This document shows positions 49,768-61,833 of a stretch of DNA of 64,000 nucleotides, piece by piece; the stretch's first letter is position 1, and each line of letters opens with the position of its first letter. The notes beneath the pieces are model-generated. The model was given only the letters and a program-made list of their open reading frames with translations. It was not told the DNA's origin and ran no database searches. The stretch is taken from the NCBI GenBank assembly GCA_947247005.1, contig OX365949.1, positions 18,851,130 to 18,915,129 of the forward strand, written 5' to 3'. The DNA comes from Spisula solida. Taxonomy: Eukaryota; Mollusca; Bivalvia; Venerida; Mactridae. The position numbers were made by a program, and so were the translations under genes.

Positions 49768-50635
49768 TGTTGTGCCCCTTCACTTATCTATAAGTGGGGG
49801 CATATAGCATTGTTGCTGTCCGTCCGTTCGTACGTAACGCAAATATTGTGTGTTGAACTCCTCATAAACTACTGGGTGGAATTTTCACAGATGTACAACC
49901 TAAATGTATAGATGACGGTAAAGGATGGAATTTTTGCTGCATCAATTGTCACCAGAGTTATCGTCCTTTGTCACTTTTACTATATACCCTAAAGTGAAAA
50001 ATATTGTGTGTTGAACTACTCACAAACTGTTGGTTGGAATTTCTTTAAACTTTTGCAGATTAACAATCTCAATGTATAGATGACCGTAAAGGATGGAATT
50101 TTCGTTGTGTTATTTTTAACCAGAATTTTGTCCCTTTGTTACTTTTACTATATACTCCATAGTGAAAGAATAGTGTGTGTTGAGCTCCTCACAGTTTGAT
50201 GTGTTGAATTTCTTAAAAATTTCACAGATTATCAATCTCAATGTATAGACGACCGTAAAGGATGGGATTTTTATTGCGTCAATTTTTACCAGAATTATGG
50301 GCCTTTGTTACTTTCACTATGTACTCCATAGTGGAAAATATCGTATGTTAACTCCTTACAAACTGTTGGATGGAATTTCCTCAAACTTTCACTGATTAAC
50401 AATCTCAATGTATAGATGACCTTATAGGATGAAAATTTTGTTGTGCCAATTTTTACCAGAATTATGGCCCTTTGTTACTTTTACTCTATGATGGACCTTT
50501 GATATTTTTAATAGAATTATAGTCCACAAGGCTAAGAAATTGAATATTGATGTTACCTCAAACCGCTATTTCCCTCTCCTTCCCCATTTGAAAGGATATG
50601 TGCCATAATCTGTGTCATATGGACACATTTCTAGT
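49768..50635 (+). mobile_element. Dispersed repeat insertion with about 165-bp internal units
   Basis: It is absent from D1 near 43780. It opens with CCCTTCACTTATCTATAAGT and GGGGGCATATAGC, containing a short palindrome CACTTATCTATAAGTG, then GTCCGTCCGTTCG. Landmark TGTGTTGAACTC variants at about 49848, 50006, 50175 and 50342 give units of 159-169 bp. This resembles a common bivalve dispersed repeat, but I cannot assign a class. Confidence 0.7.
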
Positions 50636-51942
50636 TGATATCAATATTGATTTCCTTATCAATGGTACCTGTATTGACTTTTTTGCCTAAAAACAGTTCA
50701 ACTACCCTTACGCAGCCATGATTGTTTTAATAAGCATTATGTTGTGTTGCTTAACAAGTTATTCCCCTTTGTGTTAAGAATTTCAGTGTTGAGTTCCATA
50801 GAATTATTAAATAGTGTCGGCAGATCAAAAGCTTCAATTTCTCTAATTGAATATTTCTTTGTTAGGCATTGCCATTTAAACACAATAAACGTGGACGTTT
50901 TTTTATTTTGCTGTATAGCGGGTATAGCACAGAGAAGTTGACACTATTCTGATCTTTATGCATGAATGTATTACAGGGTTCTTGTGTGGAATATATAAAT
51001 TTCCGCGAGCAAATCGTGCAAAATCTGTCCTTTATATTTCGTGATACTCGCTTCTTAAGAAAACACACGTCTAGTGGGGATATAAATATAGACAATAAAT
51101 AAGCTGTTGAATTATGCTAATAGAACTTCGTAAAGTCGTGTCAAATTCTCTTGACTATAGTCCCAGTAAATTGTGTAAATGTTATTACGCAGAATGTATT
51201 CAAAGCATTAGCTTCAAATTTCGTATACAGTATACATCAACGTCATATGAAATGTTTCATTCGCGTAACATGTGGGAGTCGGACGTGTTAGACTGTAATA
51301 AATATTCTGTTTCCTGTCTTTGGCTTATGAAATATTCTAATCAGTAATTGAATGATGTTTATTATATTAGAACGTATACAGAACGTAAACATCACGCGAA
51401 ATATAAGCAGCAACACTTAGTCAAACCGATGTTTTTCTCTGTAAATTATCGCATGAATAGCAAATTGTCTGATTATCTGACGGATAGGTTTTCAGGTCGT
51501 AGACCTTTTATGTCAATGCACTGTTTGTGGTGAAATATCGTGTACTGTCGTCCAACATCAATATTGCGATAATCGACTGTAATTTAATTCAAGTAGATTT
51601 ATCGCAGATTATGCTGATGTTCAGTAGGCATATTAACGGACCGGGGGGACATTGTTATAGACATATCTCTGCTAAGATAGGACTTTTCCTTACATTATTG
51701 ATAGCATTCTTAGTGAACCCATACATTTTCGTATAGTTAAATTAGTTATTTAGGACAATTCTAGTTCACATAACTTCGCTTGAATGTACTAGTTAGCTGT
51801 CTTAGTTTGTTTAAAATAGCATATGAAAAAGTCAAATCTTACCTAAGACATGTCTATGAATCAAGGAACCAGCTGCAATGGGACTTCAATTGTGTGATTT
51901 TAAACCCCGACGTGTAATATAAATTAATGCACAGCATATTTT

Positions 51943-53380
51943 TAGCGGACTATGTCAGTTGTCCTACATTATTTGTAACATGCTTATCTAGTACTGGATT
52001 TTTTGGTGATGCATAACTTCACAAAAAATTGTTTGGTTACCAAGTTACGAATCTGGAGCAAGCCGTTTCCAAAAGGCGCTACCGAGCGCTTTCCTACGTC
52101 TATGCAACCTGTCGAAGCGGTTCGTTGCACAAGAAAGCGCGCTCGATAGTGGTTTGATACGAAATATTGGGTACAAAGTAACGAAAGACGATACAAACCT
52201 GCTATCGTTTGTCAGTCCGAATGAACATTTGTCAGCCCGATCAAAATGAAAATATATCTGTCTGTGGATAATACACGTTTTTCAATTTGTTTAATTCTAG
52301 GTCTACTTAATTTAGGGGTAACTAATTTAAAAATGAATAATTAGATATAAACACAGATAACAACTGATTTCAAATAGGCCTTATTTGATATTTTACCTTT
52401 TTTTAATGGGTTGCATGAGCATATACCAGATAGTACTTTTGTTCAAAAGAAAAGGCTATTTTCATTTCAATTAATCATATTACGATTAAATATCAAATAT
52501 CTTTAATCTTAATCACCTTTTTTCGTTAAATAAACCCTGCAAATCGTCACAACATAAAATAGATTTAGACGGAAAATTACGGGTTTTATTGTATCCAATA
52601 ACGACAACAACAACATGTAATTAGTTTTCGCGACCTTTATCCAGCGAATATTTTTTGACGATTTTGGAGGGATTTTTTATTACATCTCGGCGAGGAATTA
52701 CGAAAATGCATTTGTTTTACTTTCTTTACAATAACCTACAACTACGATGTGGATTATCACCGTCCGGTCCAGATACGTAAATACCCGAAACGGACTTTAA
52801 TTAATTGTATTGCAAACTTTGCGATGGGAAATAACCGAAACATGTTTCTTTTTTATTAGATTTTCTTAAGACTGGTTGATATTTCGTGCATATATATGAT
52901 TCCTGCTCGACTAACTTCGTTATCTCAGAGTAATCATGTGTTTCATAACAGTTTGTAGCATCGTTTATGCACTGAAAATGTTAAAATTTCCTTCCGAAGC
53001 GGGCTAAAAAATGGCTGCCTTTTTTGTGTCCAAACATTTAGGAAATAGCCCTCCCCATATAAAAGATTGGTTGCACAGCAACCATGGAAGACTGATAATT
53101 ATTATCTTTTCTTTTCTAGACAGAGGCCTACGCTAGTTTTTGGAATATTTTTAAACATCATTAAAAAATAAAAGAAAATTTATGAGCTGCCGAATATCGC
53201 ATTTTAAATTCTTTTGTTATTCTATTGGCAGCCATTTTCTAGTATCTTTGCTTCAGTGCGGGATTTTAACACACATTTTTAGATCCATTAGTGAATTCAA
53301 ACTCTGACCAAACCACGTGCACAGGTGTTACCATAAACCGGATCTTATCCGTTGGGCTTCGCCCAACGTATAGTCCGCTA
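51943..53380. mobile_element. 1.44-kb TIR-like element with terminal hairpin, D2 only
   Basis: TAGCGGACTAT (51943-51953) and ATAGTCCGCTA (53370-53380) are inverted termini. Just inside the right end is a GC-rich hairpin, CGTTGGGCTTCGCCCAACG (53350-53368). D1 reads through the equivalent site near 45395. Target duplication is ambiguous (TA possible). The minus-strand frame 51984-52196 has no recognised domain. Confidence 0.65.
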
Positions 53381-54730
53381 TAAACAAATAAATCACATTC
53401 AGAACCAAGCGAAAGGATGTCTAGCTAGACCCGTTTGTGAAGCCTACATTCTGTTTCAAGGCAAAATTCACGTTTACAAGCGTGGAAATCTGGGTTTTGC
53501 TGAACGTCTAAGTTAGCGACCAAATTAAGGAATTATGTTCTTGATTCTGACGTTCGGTGTGTAAAGGGTGTGTATTTAAGGACTAAAGTGTTGATATATC
53601 CTGAAAGTAAAATAAAGTAGCTACACGCTGATACCCATAATATACCATTTCATTGAATAATAAACCTACACGGCTATAAATGTGACAGGCACTTTTATAA
53701 TCGGAAATTCTGTTAGTAGCCTGTCATAGATAGTAAACAGTGGTAAAATCTGATTTGGCTGGGTACGTGCTGACTGCCTATGCACAGGGGTACTATTCAA
53801 TATTAATATTTTTTAATCGGAGAATACGGATAACCAATCCTATCTCCTGTTACTGGCCAAGAGTTTAATATGGTGTGATCTGATTTGTTGTCCTTATCCT
53901 TAGGTCAAGTAAGGTCAATATTGAATACCACTCCAGGTGGCACAATCATGGAGTAATAATCTCGTAATATGGAACACTCTCGGGGTGTCGAAAATATCCT
54001 CTCTCTGAATTGTAGCATAACTCATATATTCAGAGTACGGAACACTCTTACGGCGCATATATGGTATATCGGTCACCTTCGAATATGCAAAACCAGGGTT
54101 ACACAATACTAGACTTTTAGTAACGTTGTTTACAGTCTGTGTTATGCTGAAGAAGAAACAAACATTAAAGTATTATGTAAACATCAGTGTATATCTCTCG
54201 GGGTTTATTGAAACAAGATCGCTGTCTGATGCAGCATCACAATGTTGGCCTCCATGTTAACATTAATATACCGAGATGTATCTGAATATTGAAACATTAT
54301 AACGTAATACTTGTAGTTTTAGACATGTTTTGAATTTATTTTGAATTTATTTTGTATTAATTAGAAACATGAGTATCGTCTGATAAGATATTTCAAGTAG
54401 AGACATAAGTATTAGACAAACTGTATAACATGTCGACACAGCAATACTCAATATATTCACTACTTTATTTTCTGTGCATAAACTACTGTTTTTCGTTGGT
54501 TCGGTCTTTAGATTATTTATTTCATTCGATTTGTTATTTGAATGTGTCGTCTAACATCGTTCGGACACGGTGTACAATAAAGTTCGAAACAATACGCTTG
54601 TTCCAAAATCATTTCGTCACCAGTTACCAGTTCACTCGTTCGTCTGATGACCTAAACTTTTAAGTTTTTGGGAAAAAAACTTTCATGATTTTGAAACTCA
54701 TATATTATTAAAGTCCATCGAGGCATTGCT

Positions 54731-55284
54731 TTCAAACTTGGCATACTTACTAAACATAATCAGTATCTTACATTGTCAACATAATGTAACACTTTTCAAC
54801 ATTTTAACCGAATTATGACCCCTGATTTAAAATATATAAAGCAGGTAACTAATGTGCCAAAATTAACTGCTAATTAACTGCTAATTAACTTCATCTTAAT
54901 GTGGAAACTATGACACAATGCAGAGGTATGTTACAATATTAAATTTGAATTAGATATATACTATAGAGAGCTTGATCATTGGAATTATAATTATTTGTAG
55001 TGATACGCATGTATCAATTGTGTCGTGAATGCAAACAGAGAATAAAGAAATACATAACCGTCTGTTACACTTATAACAAACTCACTAATTAAGTAAACTT
55101 TATATATAGAGTGCTGCCTTCCCTGTCAGGGTTTTCATTCTCGTTTAGTGTTATTGTCTTATAAGCTCAGATATTACATAACCTTTCCGCGGCATGAATA
55201 GCACGGGATATCGAAGCCCACGACTATCCAAAGCAAAGGAAATGAAGTAAACACATGGGACAAGAAAACCCCAAACGTTTTAAG
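54731..55284. other. Junction DNA between D2 and D3
   Basis: A short piece of the R1 terminus (GAGTGCTGCCTTCCCTGTC, about 55110-55130) is present. Nothing else was recognised. Confidence 0.4.
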
Positions 55285-56330
55285 AGACAAGGTGACACAA
55301 CCATTGAGTAATGATATGGTAATATGAAACACCATTGTGGTGTCGAAAGAAGATACTGCAAAGCTGGACAGAGAAGACAGCACTCAACAGAAACGGACAA
55401 ACACAGAAAAAGCAGACCAAAAGCACACGACACAATGCGCAACACAAAACGGAACGAGAGAATGAAACTAAACTGCTGCAGTTCCTAGTTTCAGCTGCCA
55501 AAAAAGTTATTGTATGTGGTTGAACTCTGCAGCCGCACGAATGACTTTGATGGCACTCAACTAAAAGAAATTTTGTAAACTAATAGGGAATGATGATAGG
55601 GCACAAGAAAAACAAACCATGCAGCTAAAAATGTACAAGTCCTTATTTCAGCTGTTTAAAAAGTCCTAAAAAGTTTTAAGAATCATTGTAAATGGTAACG
55701 TTATAACCCTGCAAAAAGATAATAACAATCGGACAGTGAATGCAACACACAGTGATTATTGTGCCGTGTAATTGGCCGGTGTCATTTCTTTTTTGTGCTT
55801 GACTGTGTCAATAACTGTTGAGTGCTGTCTCCTTGTCTGATTTTATATTATATTTTACAACATGACTTTGAATGCATCTTACGACGTATACATGATAATA
55901 ATGGCGTTCCATAGTAGGCAACAATCATCGGTCACCTTAGACTATAAAATCAGAGTTAGAACATAACGTTGTTTACAAAAGACTTTTGTGTTATGCTAAC
56001 GAAGAGACAAAACACTAGTATTGTCACGTGGTATTATAAATCAGCGTATATCTGCTAGAAATTATTGAAAACAAAATCGCCGTCTGCTGGTGAATCACAA
56101 TGTTGGCACACAATACAGTATTCCATGTACATGTATATGAATAATGAAAAAGAAGGCTTTCGATCATTTTTGTATTGACGAGTATTTTGGAATACATTTT
56201 GTATTTATTAGGAACATGATAATCGTCTGATATATATTCCAAGTACAAAAACACATTTATAATAGAGTTATATTCAAACAGTGTACAGCATGTCGACACA
56301 GCAATACTCAACAGTGTATAAACGAGTCAA
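55285..56330 (+). repeat. Second tandem segment, partial third copy D3
   Basis: About 55290-55350 matches 45630-45690 and 53935-53990 (GACACAACCATTGAGTAATG variant). About 55905-56060 matches 47340-47480 and 54060-54210, and 56280-56310 matches 47715 and 54428 (ATGTCGACACAGCAATACTC). Only the right-hand part of the segment is present. R1 fragments lie within it at about 55350-55430 and 55790-55860. Confidence 0.7.
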
Positions 56331-56354
56331 CTTCCGGTTATCGCAATAAGGAGA

Positions 56355-56555
56355 ACACGTTGAATTTGATAGTCTTGCAATAAGTCGTACAGTGATCGGA
56401 AAACACCGGATTTTCCAATCACAAGAAGACATACAAGTTGATTTGTATAGTATCCCAATAAGTCGTACAGTGATAGGAAATCACCGGATGGTCCAATCAC
56501 ATTAAGTCATACAAGTTGAATTGTATAGTATCCCAATAAGTCGTACAGTGATTTG
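56355..56555 (+). repeat. 78-bp tandem repeat, about 2.5 copies
   Basis: CAATAAGTCGTACAGTGAT recurs at 56378, 56456 and 56534. Units share CACCGGAT and CATACAAGTTGA. Confidence 0.9.
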
Positions 56556-57583
56556 ATTTATAGCGGTGTACTCAAGACGTCTGTATATTCACTGCAGTTT
56601 TATTATTTTTATTTCATTTATTAAACCAAATCATTGATCGTGGTTACAAATGTCAAATGTAATTTTTTATCTAGAATAGTAAAATTACTAGTCTGACAAA
56701 GTCTGAGATAATTTATTATTATTATGTGATGTCATCGGAGTATCAAGGAAAACCACATGGCCATTTAAATAAATATTTAAAACATAATTTCCACAAAGCT
56801 CTTAATCTAAATATGTTGTTTTGAGAAATTTCAATCTTAAGATTTGAATGTAATGTTATAATGATATAGGCTTAATGTTCTAGTACTACCTATGTAGTGA
56901 GGATACTTGCGATCCAGATTAACTGTGCTTGTATAAAATACCCTTAGCTTCTGTCCTTGCAATCCAGTGTTCAGGAAATTTAAATTAACCAGAGCACGTG
57001 AGAGTCAAATTATGTTTACAAGTAATACATAGCCTGGTCCTTTCCTGTATGGCGACTAATTGCAAGTCAAGCGTCGGATGGTCGAGGCGCCAACTTGAAA
57101 ATTACTTTGCAAACGTTTGGCAGCCAGTTTATTGACGTGTGGCATAATGCTTCCGTAGTTCGCATTGCTAGGCGATGGCGTCGTACAGTACGGGTGTATA
57201 TGTGTTCGTATCTCACTATATAGGTGTAACTATTGTAAGCGTGAGAGGCACACTTGGAAATGCAACCGCGTGGCAACCAGTTGCTGGCGAAGCGCCTGCG
57301 CGTTTTATTGCTAATCAGTCATTTACATATTGCTCGGAAATCTCTAGGAGACCAAGGAAAATCCCTGACCGACATAATTGGTTGCAATCAGTCTTAAAAT
57401 GATGCAAACAAATGCAATTTTGATCGCAGTATTATTGTCTTTGTGTCTGCGGTTTGGTGAACATTTGTTACATAACTAAGAGAATGCACTGTGTCACTGT
57501 TTCTGATCTATTAGATTGTTCTTATCTGTTCAAAATCGTCTGCTATCCAGATCTCACATGTTTGAGAAAAAGCCTAGCACATG
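56556..57583. other. Anonymous DNA with a GC-richer patch
   Basis: About 57065-57300 is more GC-rich than its surroundings and has overlapping short frames on both strands (57067-57276 minus, 57175-57402 plus). No domain, splice pattern or TIR pair was recognised. It could be a relic of a MITE or of an exon. Confidence 0.3.
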
Positions 57584-57719
57584 TATAGTCCGTGCAGGAT
57601 AATGTGGCAGTCACGTGACATAATGTTTTCTGCTTTGGACTATGTCAATTGATTGAATTAGGTAAACCATGGTTAAGGTTTGTGATTATAAATCATTCTA
57701 ACCATCGACCAATTAAAAC

Positions 57720-57800
57720 ATACTTCATAGCCGAGTGGTTTAGTGCGTAGATACTTCCTAACGATATCGATATTTTTGGGCGCGAGTTCGAAACCTTGCC
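57720..57800 (+). other. tRNA-like module, class II spacing
   Basis: A box TAGCCGAGTGG (57728-57738) and B box GAGTTCGAAACC (57784-57795) are 56 bases apart, as in tRNA-Ser/Leu with a long variable arm. GGGC and GCCC can pair around the T arm. The acceptor stem is not convincing, so it is called tRNA-like. Confidence 0.55.
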
Positions 57801-58300
57801 CAGTTGTATGTATTTTTTTAATTTCTTTTTCTCATCGTTATAAATTTAAAAGCTAAGAGCTAAGAAAAATGGCTTAAATAATCAATTCTATCCAATAGTG
57901 ATACAAACCTGTAATTAAAGCTATTGACCTAAATATACATGTACACAATGGTGTGTACATGTATTATAATTAAAGCACAATACTTTCGATTGCTAGTATT
58001 GTAAATACCAACACTAAGCATCAGCTACATTATCTGAGTGTGACTGTTACTCAGACCATGATACAGCAGGTGAAGTGATGTAAAATTCTTTTGTATTGTA
58101 ATGATTATTGTGTTCTTGTTATAAAAGTTGAATTGAATTAAAAATAATTTTATCATGACAATAATAAAACCAAGAAAAATATATAATTAACAAATTATAA
58201 ATTCTCTCCAAAAGAAAATGAAAATAACATTAAAAATATCGTGATGAATTCAAAAAAATACTAACGACTTTTTGATGGGTTGAACTTGAATCGCTCAGTA

Positions 58301-60131
58301 ATGCTGCGTTTACAGTCAGCCACGATAGCCACGATTACCACGATTGGAAAGTATCGTGGTGAGCGTGGGGGATCGTCGGAGGTCGTGGAATTGAATCGTA
58401 ATGATCGTGGGGGAACTTGGAGGAATCGCGAGCATCGTGTCAAAATTTTTGACAGTCAAAAATTTGACCACGATTGTCCCGATTCAACTTTGGTCTTGAG
58501 AGAGCGTGATGGAACGTGCTAATCGTAGCGGAGCGCATTAAAACGTATCAGGCCTTAACGTAGCGTGTCAGACCTTGATGCTTCATCGTAGGGGATCTTG
58601 ATGGACTTTGAAACACGATGCGTAAAGTTGCATTACGATTCCACCTCGCTCTATCACTATCTACTACGTTTCGTCAAGATATGTAGGGTACTATCAGTAA
58701 TTTAATCACGATGCGACAAGGTCTGGTAAGATTATCCCGATTTGCTCCCACGCTTTGTGGCGCTCTCTTAAGTCTGCGTTTCAAGCATTGTTGGGCCGCG
58801 GTGTGACGATTCGTCGCGCTGTCGCAGCCTAAAATCGAAGGAAATAATCTGCTAGGAATTATCAGATTGTCAAACTGTCCTACCAACACCAATAACCGTA
58901 AGTTCACGCAGCCAATGGAAAGACCATCTACCCCACCTTCACAAGAGGAATTGCCATATCAGACTACCACTCGGAAAAAGTCGGGATAGCAACCTCTTTC
59001 AGTGACATCCAAGATGAGGATATCATAGAGCCCCTGAAAGCCAACCTCTTCATCTTTGAATAGCACAGAGTCGACAACAATCATAAACATCCGGACCAAG
59101 GATATTTTGCGGTTGCACAATGCAAACATAATGGATGCAGTTTGTTCATCTGACATATGACAAATGCCACCAAGTTCAAGCATCCACCAATACCACCGAA
59201 GTGGAACATTTATAATCCCTTTTCATTTTTCAAGACAAGAGAATATATCACCTTTATACGTTTCAACAACTGCCTTTCGAACTCTTTGAACAAAATAGAA
59301 GAAACGACTATATATGAAGGCATAGTATAGTAAAAGTAATTTATCATAAGTGATAAGATGTTTGAGGATGAGTGTCAGCTCCAGTCCATGTGGCAGGGGT
59401 TCTCATTTAGTACATTTTCTCTGTATGTTTGTTGCTATTCTTTTTTTTAGAATATTATCAAATATACGTATCATCCTAAAAGGTGACGAAGGTGCTAACA
59501 TCATCAAGCCTGAATTCATTGTTGGAAATATTGAACGACTAGGTTATTTCTATTTACACCAAATCATGGTCTACACAGTAGGTCCTAAGCCATATATTTC
59601 TTATTCTCTTTTACTTCTCATATAGTCTTTCCGGCTACATACCGTGTTGCCACTGTTGAATATTAGCCATGCAGGATACATAACTATTGCGAATTCGACA
59701 TCGTCATCTCTTGAATGCATAGCTTGTTCCTTTGTGGAATATTCAGAGAATGGGTCCATCTCCCATCCTATTTATGCATTCAATCGTACTCAAAACGTGA
59801 CCATCTTGTCAAGTCGTGGACATTAATCGTAGGAGAGCTCAGCATAACTTGAAGAGCGTAAGAGATCTTAACAAATCTTAACAGAACGTAATAAAACGTG
59901 ATAGCATATAGTGGTTGTCGTAAGAGAACGTAAGAGAACGCGATGTTATTCGTGGCAGATCTTGATATGAATCGTGTTGGTATCGTAAGAAAGCGCAACC
60001 ATTAGTAGCACAGCGTAACAAAGCGTAAGACAGCGTAGTAAAATTAAAATTGATGCAATTAATCGTGGAGCTCCACGATATTGTCGAATCGCGGACATCG
60101 TGGGCATCGTGGCTGACTGTAAACGCAGCAT
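58301..60131. mobile_element. 1.83-kb TIR element with ATCGTG-rich subterminal regions
   Basis: 58301-58326 and 60106-60131 are exact 26-bp inverted repeats beginning ATGCTGCGTTTACAG, and similarity continues further inward. TA flanks both ends. Both subterminal regions (to about 58680 and from about 59815) are packed with ATCGTGG, GAACGTAAGAG and AGCGTAA-like short motifs. Open frames at 58280-58522 and 59946-60131 are translations of those motifs. The middle (about 58680-59800) is of different composition and may be captured or relic coding sequence. Confidence 0.82.
58956..59220 (-). pseudogene. Possible relic or captured exon inside the TIR element
   Basis: A minus-strand frame reads through WYWWMLELGGICHM and DEQTASIMFAL to LFKDEEVGFQGLYDILILDV. 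Its balanced composition and codon-like texture are unlike the surrounding AT-rich noise. No family was recognised. A second minus frame at 58674-58907, rich in Arg and Lys, lies downstream on the same strand. These could be pieces of a transposase or of a captured host gene. The assignment as protein-derived is an inference from texture only. Confidence 0.3.
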
Positions 60132-60170
60132 TAGAATTCCTGGGCTTTACCATCTGAGCTATTACAGTAT
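60132..60170 (-). other. tRNA-like A-box half, separated from its B box at 58277-58298
   Basis: On the minus strand TAGCTCAGATGG (60150-60161) is followed by GTAAAGCCCAGGAATTC and then the terminus of the 58301-60131 element. Past that element's other end, the minus strand continues with a B-box-like AAGTTCAACCC (58277-58287). With the element and one TA removed, the boxes would be about 42 bases apart, which is canonical tRNA spacing. Confidence 0.65.
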
Positions 60171-60521
60171 ACACAATTACTTGCAATTATTTAGTGCTTA
60201 CATTATATTACAATTAGTCAAGCATGACGATAAGGCCAAGCAATGTAACTGACTGGATAACTGTCTAGTATGCTAAATGTTAATTTTCGTCGTTGAATGG
60301 CTGGTATAGGATTAGCTTCACAAGACAGTCATACTGGTCTGAAAGGTGAACATAGACTAGTCCATATTTAGTCTGTATTTCAACAGTTACTGCTTACATA
60401 GTTTTTAATGAAACGCACAAACAACAAACAATTACATTCTTTTAAAGTTATCTATAATCGATATCATGTATTACCGGTCGTGAAATAGACTCGACTGCCA
60501 CATTATCTAGCACGAACTATA

Positions 60522-60859
60522 CGTCCATCACAATATTGTGTTTTGACGGAACGTCTGTGAATACGGAATTCTGTATTGACCACCATCGCTTCGTAAAACT
60601 GTTCCCTGCTTACGGCGGCGGGAAAAGACAAGGCGTTGTGCATCGTTTGTTTTACTGAATTGTATATATTGCTGTTGCATATTTGTTGAGAAATGACGGG
60701 GTGTTAGTGCGAAAATATTGCGTAGGGGCAGAAAACCCCAAATGTTTTGGAAATGTTCTTTTTTAATAGTAAATGCGTATACATTGAAAACTTATTCATC
60801 AAATTCGAAATCAGATAATTAAATTTACATGTTTTTGCAACGTGTGAAACACTTATCCT
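60522..60859. other. Anonymous DNA
   Basis: No exon or repeat structure was seen between the end of the TATAGT element and the 40-bp array. Confidence 0.35.
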
Positions 60860-61353
60860 ACCACCACAGGACCAGACAGTACACATGGCCAGGCAGTATA
60901 CCACGTGATCCGGCTGTACATCATATGACCAGGCAGTACTTCATATGATCAAGCCTTTCAGCACGTGACCAGCAGTACATTGCATGATCTAGCCTTTCAG
61001 CACGTGACAATGCAGTATATTACGTGGTCAAGCCTTTCAGCACGTGACCAGGCAGTACATCATGTGATCAAGCCTTTCAGCACGTGACCAGGCAGTACAT
61101 CGTATGATCTAGTCTTTCAGTGCGTGACCAGGCAGTACATCGTGTGATTAAGCATTTCAACACGTGACCAGGCAGTACATCATGTGATTAAGCCTTTCAA
61201 CACGTGACCAGGCAGTACATCATGTGATTAAGCCTTTCAACACGTGACCAGGCAGTACATCATGTGATTAAGCCTTTCAACACGTGACCAGGCAGTACAT
61301 CATGTGATTAAGCCTTTCAACACGTGAACAGGCAGTACTAGTATATCGTATGG
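60860..61353 (+). repeat. 40-bp tandem array rich in CACGTG, left block
   Basis: The typical unit is CACGTGACCAGGCAGTACAT followed by CATGTGATTAAGCCTTTCAA. Units at 61081, 61161, 61201, 61241, 61281 and 61321 are in strict 40-bp register. Those to the left are more diverged. A few more units lie at 62757-62850, beyond the inserted element. Confidence 0.95.
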
Positions 61354-61529
61354 TTAACGGATTTAAAAACGCGACACTTGGGTATGTTGGTATATTTTAG
61401 GAAAACAAATTCCCATATAAAATGTATATTCGTAAATGCTAATTCAATGTCGTCATTTTGATACCCAACTAAATAAAATCCAACGAGTATTACTAAAATT
61501 ATCGCAAAAATAAAGTAAATCAAGACAAA

Positions 61530-61575
61530 CTCCAGGATTGTTCAACGTTTCGACTATATTGTCTTCATCAGGAAT
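61530..61575 (-). ncRNA. Hammerhead-ribozyme-like core of a Penelope-like element
   Basis: On the minus strand CTGATGA (61565-61571) is followed by GAC, a 6-base loop, GTC, and then GAAAC (61547-61551). This is the conserved hammerhead core with a 3-bp stem II. A short GTTG/CAAT stem III can be drawn (one G-U). Stem I is weak, so activity is uncertain. Hammerhead motifs in the terminal repeats of Penelope-like elements are established, and this one lies downstream of the endonuclease remnant on the same strand, as expected. Confidence 0.5.
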
Positions 61576-61833
61576 AATAAAAATAAACAACAAAGAAATA
61601 AACAACGTCATGGGTTATGACGTCATAAAAGATGACGTTACGTTTGGCGTAAAAAAACGTTTTGGCGAAAAAATGAAGTCAATAGATACAGGATCAAAAA
61701 GATTCAAAATCACTGTGAAAAATGTTAATAGACAAAATTAAGACAAAAACAGTGAAAACTGTATTATTTGACATTAAGAAAACCACACTCTGGTGTTACA
61801 TTGCAGAAAAATATAATGAAATGAAGAGGCGTA

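Larger units (their letters stand above)
48885..54730 (+). repeat. Second tandem segment, copy D2
   Basis: This is the diverged copy of D1 (42385-48000). It carries its own insertions at about 49768-50635 and 51943-53380 that D1 lacks. Frames within it (50744-50941, 51114-51347, 51348-51533, 51527-51736) are not conserved as frames in D1, which argues against coding function. Confidence 0.85.
57586..60519. mobile_element. 2.9-kb TATAGT-ended element with convergent tRNA-like modules
   Basis: The left end TAGTCCGTGCAGGATAATGT continues with GGCAGTC. It is inverted at the right end with three or four mismatches (GACTGCCACATTATCTAGCA then CGAACTA). TA flanks both ends (57584-57585, 60520-60521). 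A plus-strand A/B-box pair lies about 140 bases inside the left end, and a minus-strand pair lies inside the right end, split by the element at 58301-60131. Without that insertion the element would be about 1.1 kb. The layout parallels 19712-20620, though the termini share only TATAGT and the internal sequences are not obviously alike. Confidence 0.75.
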
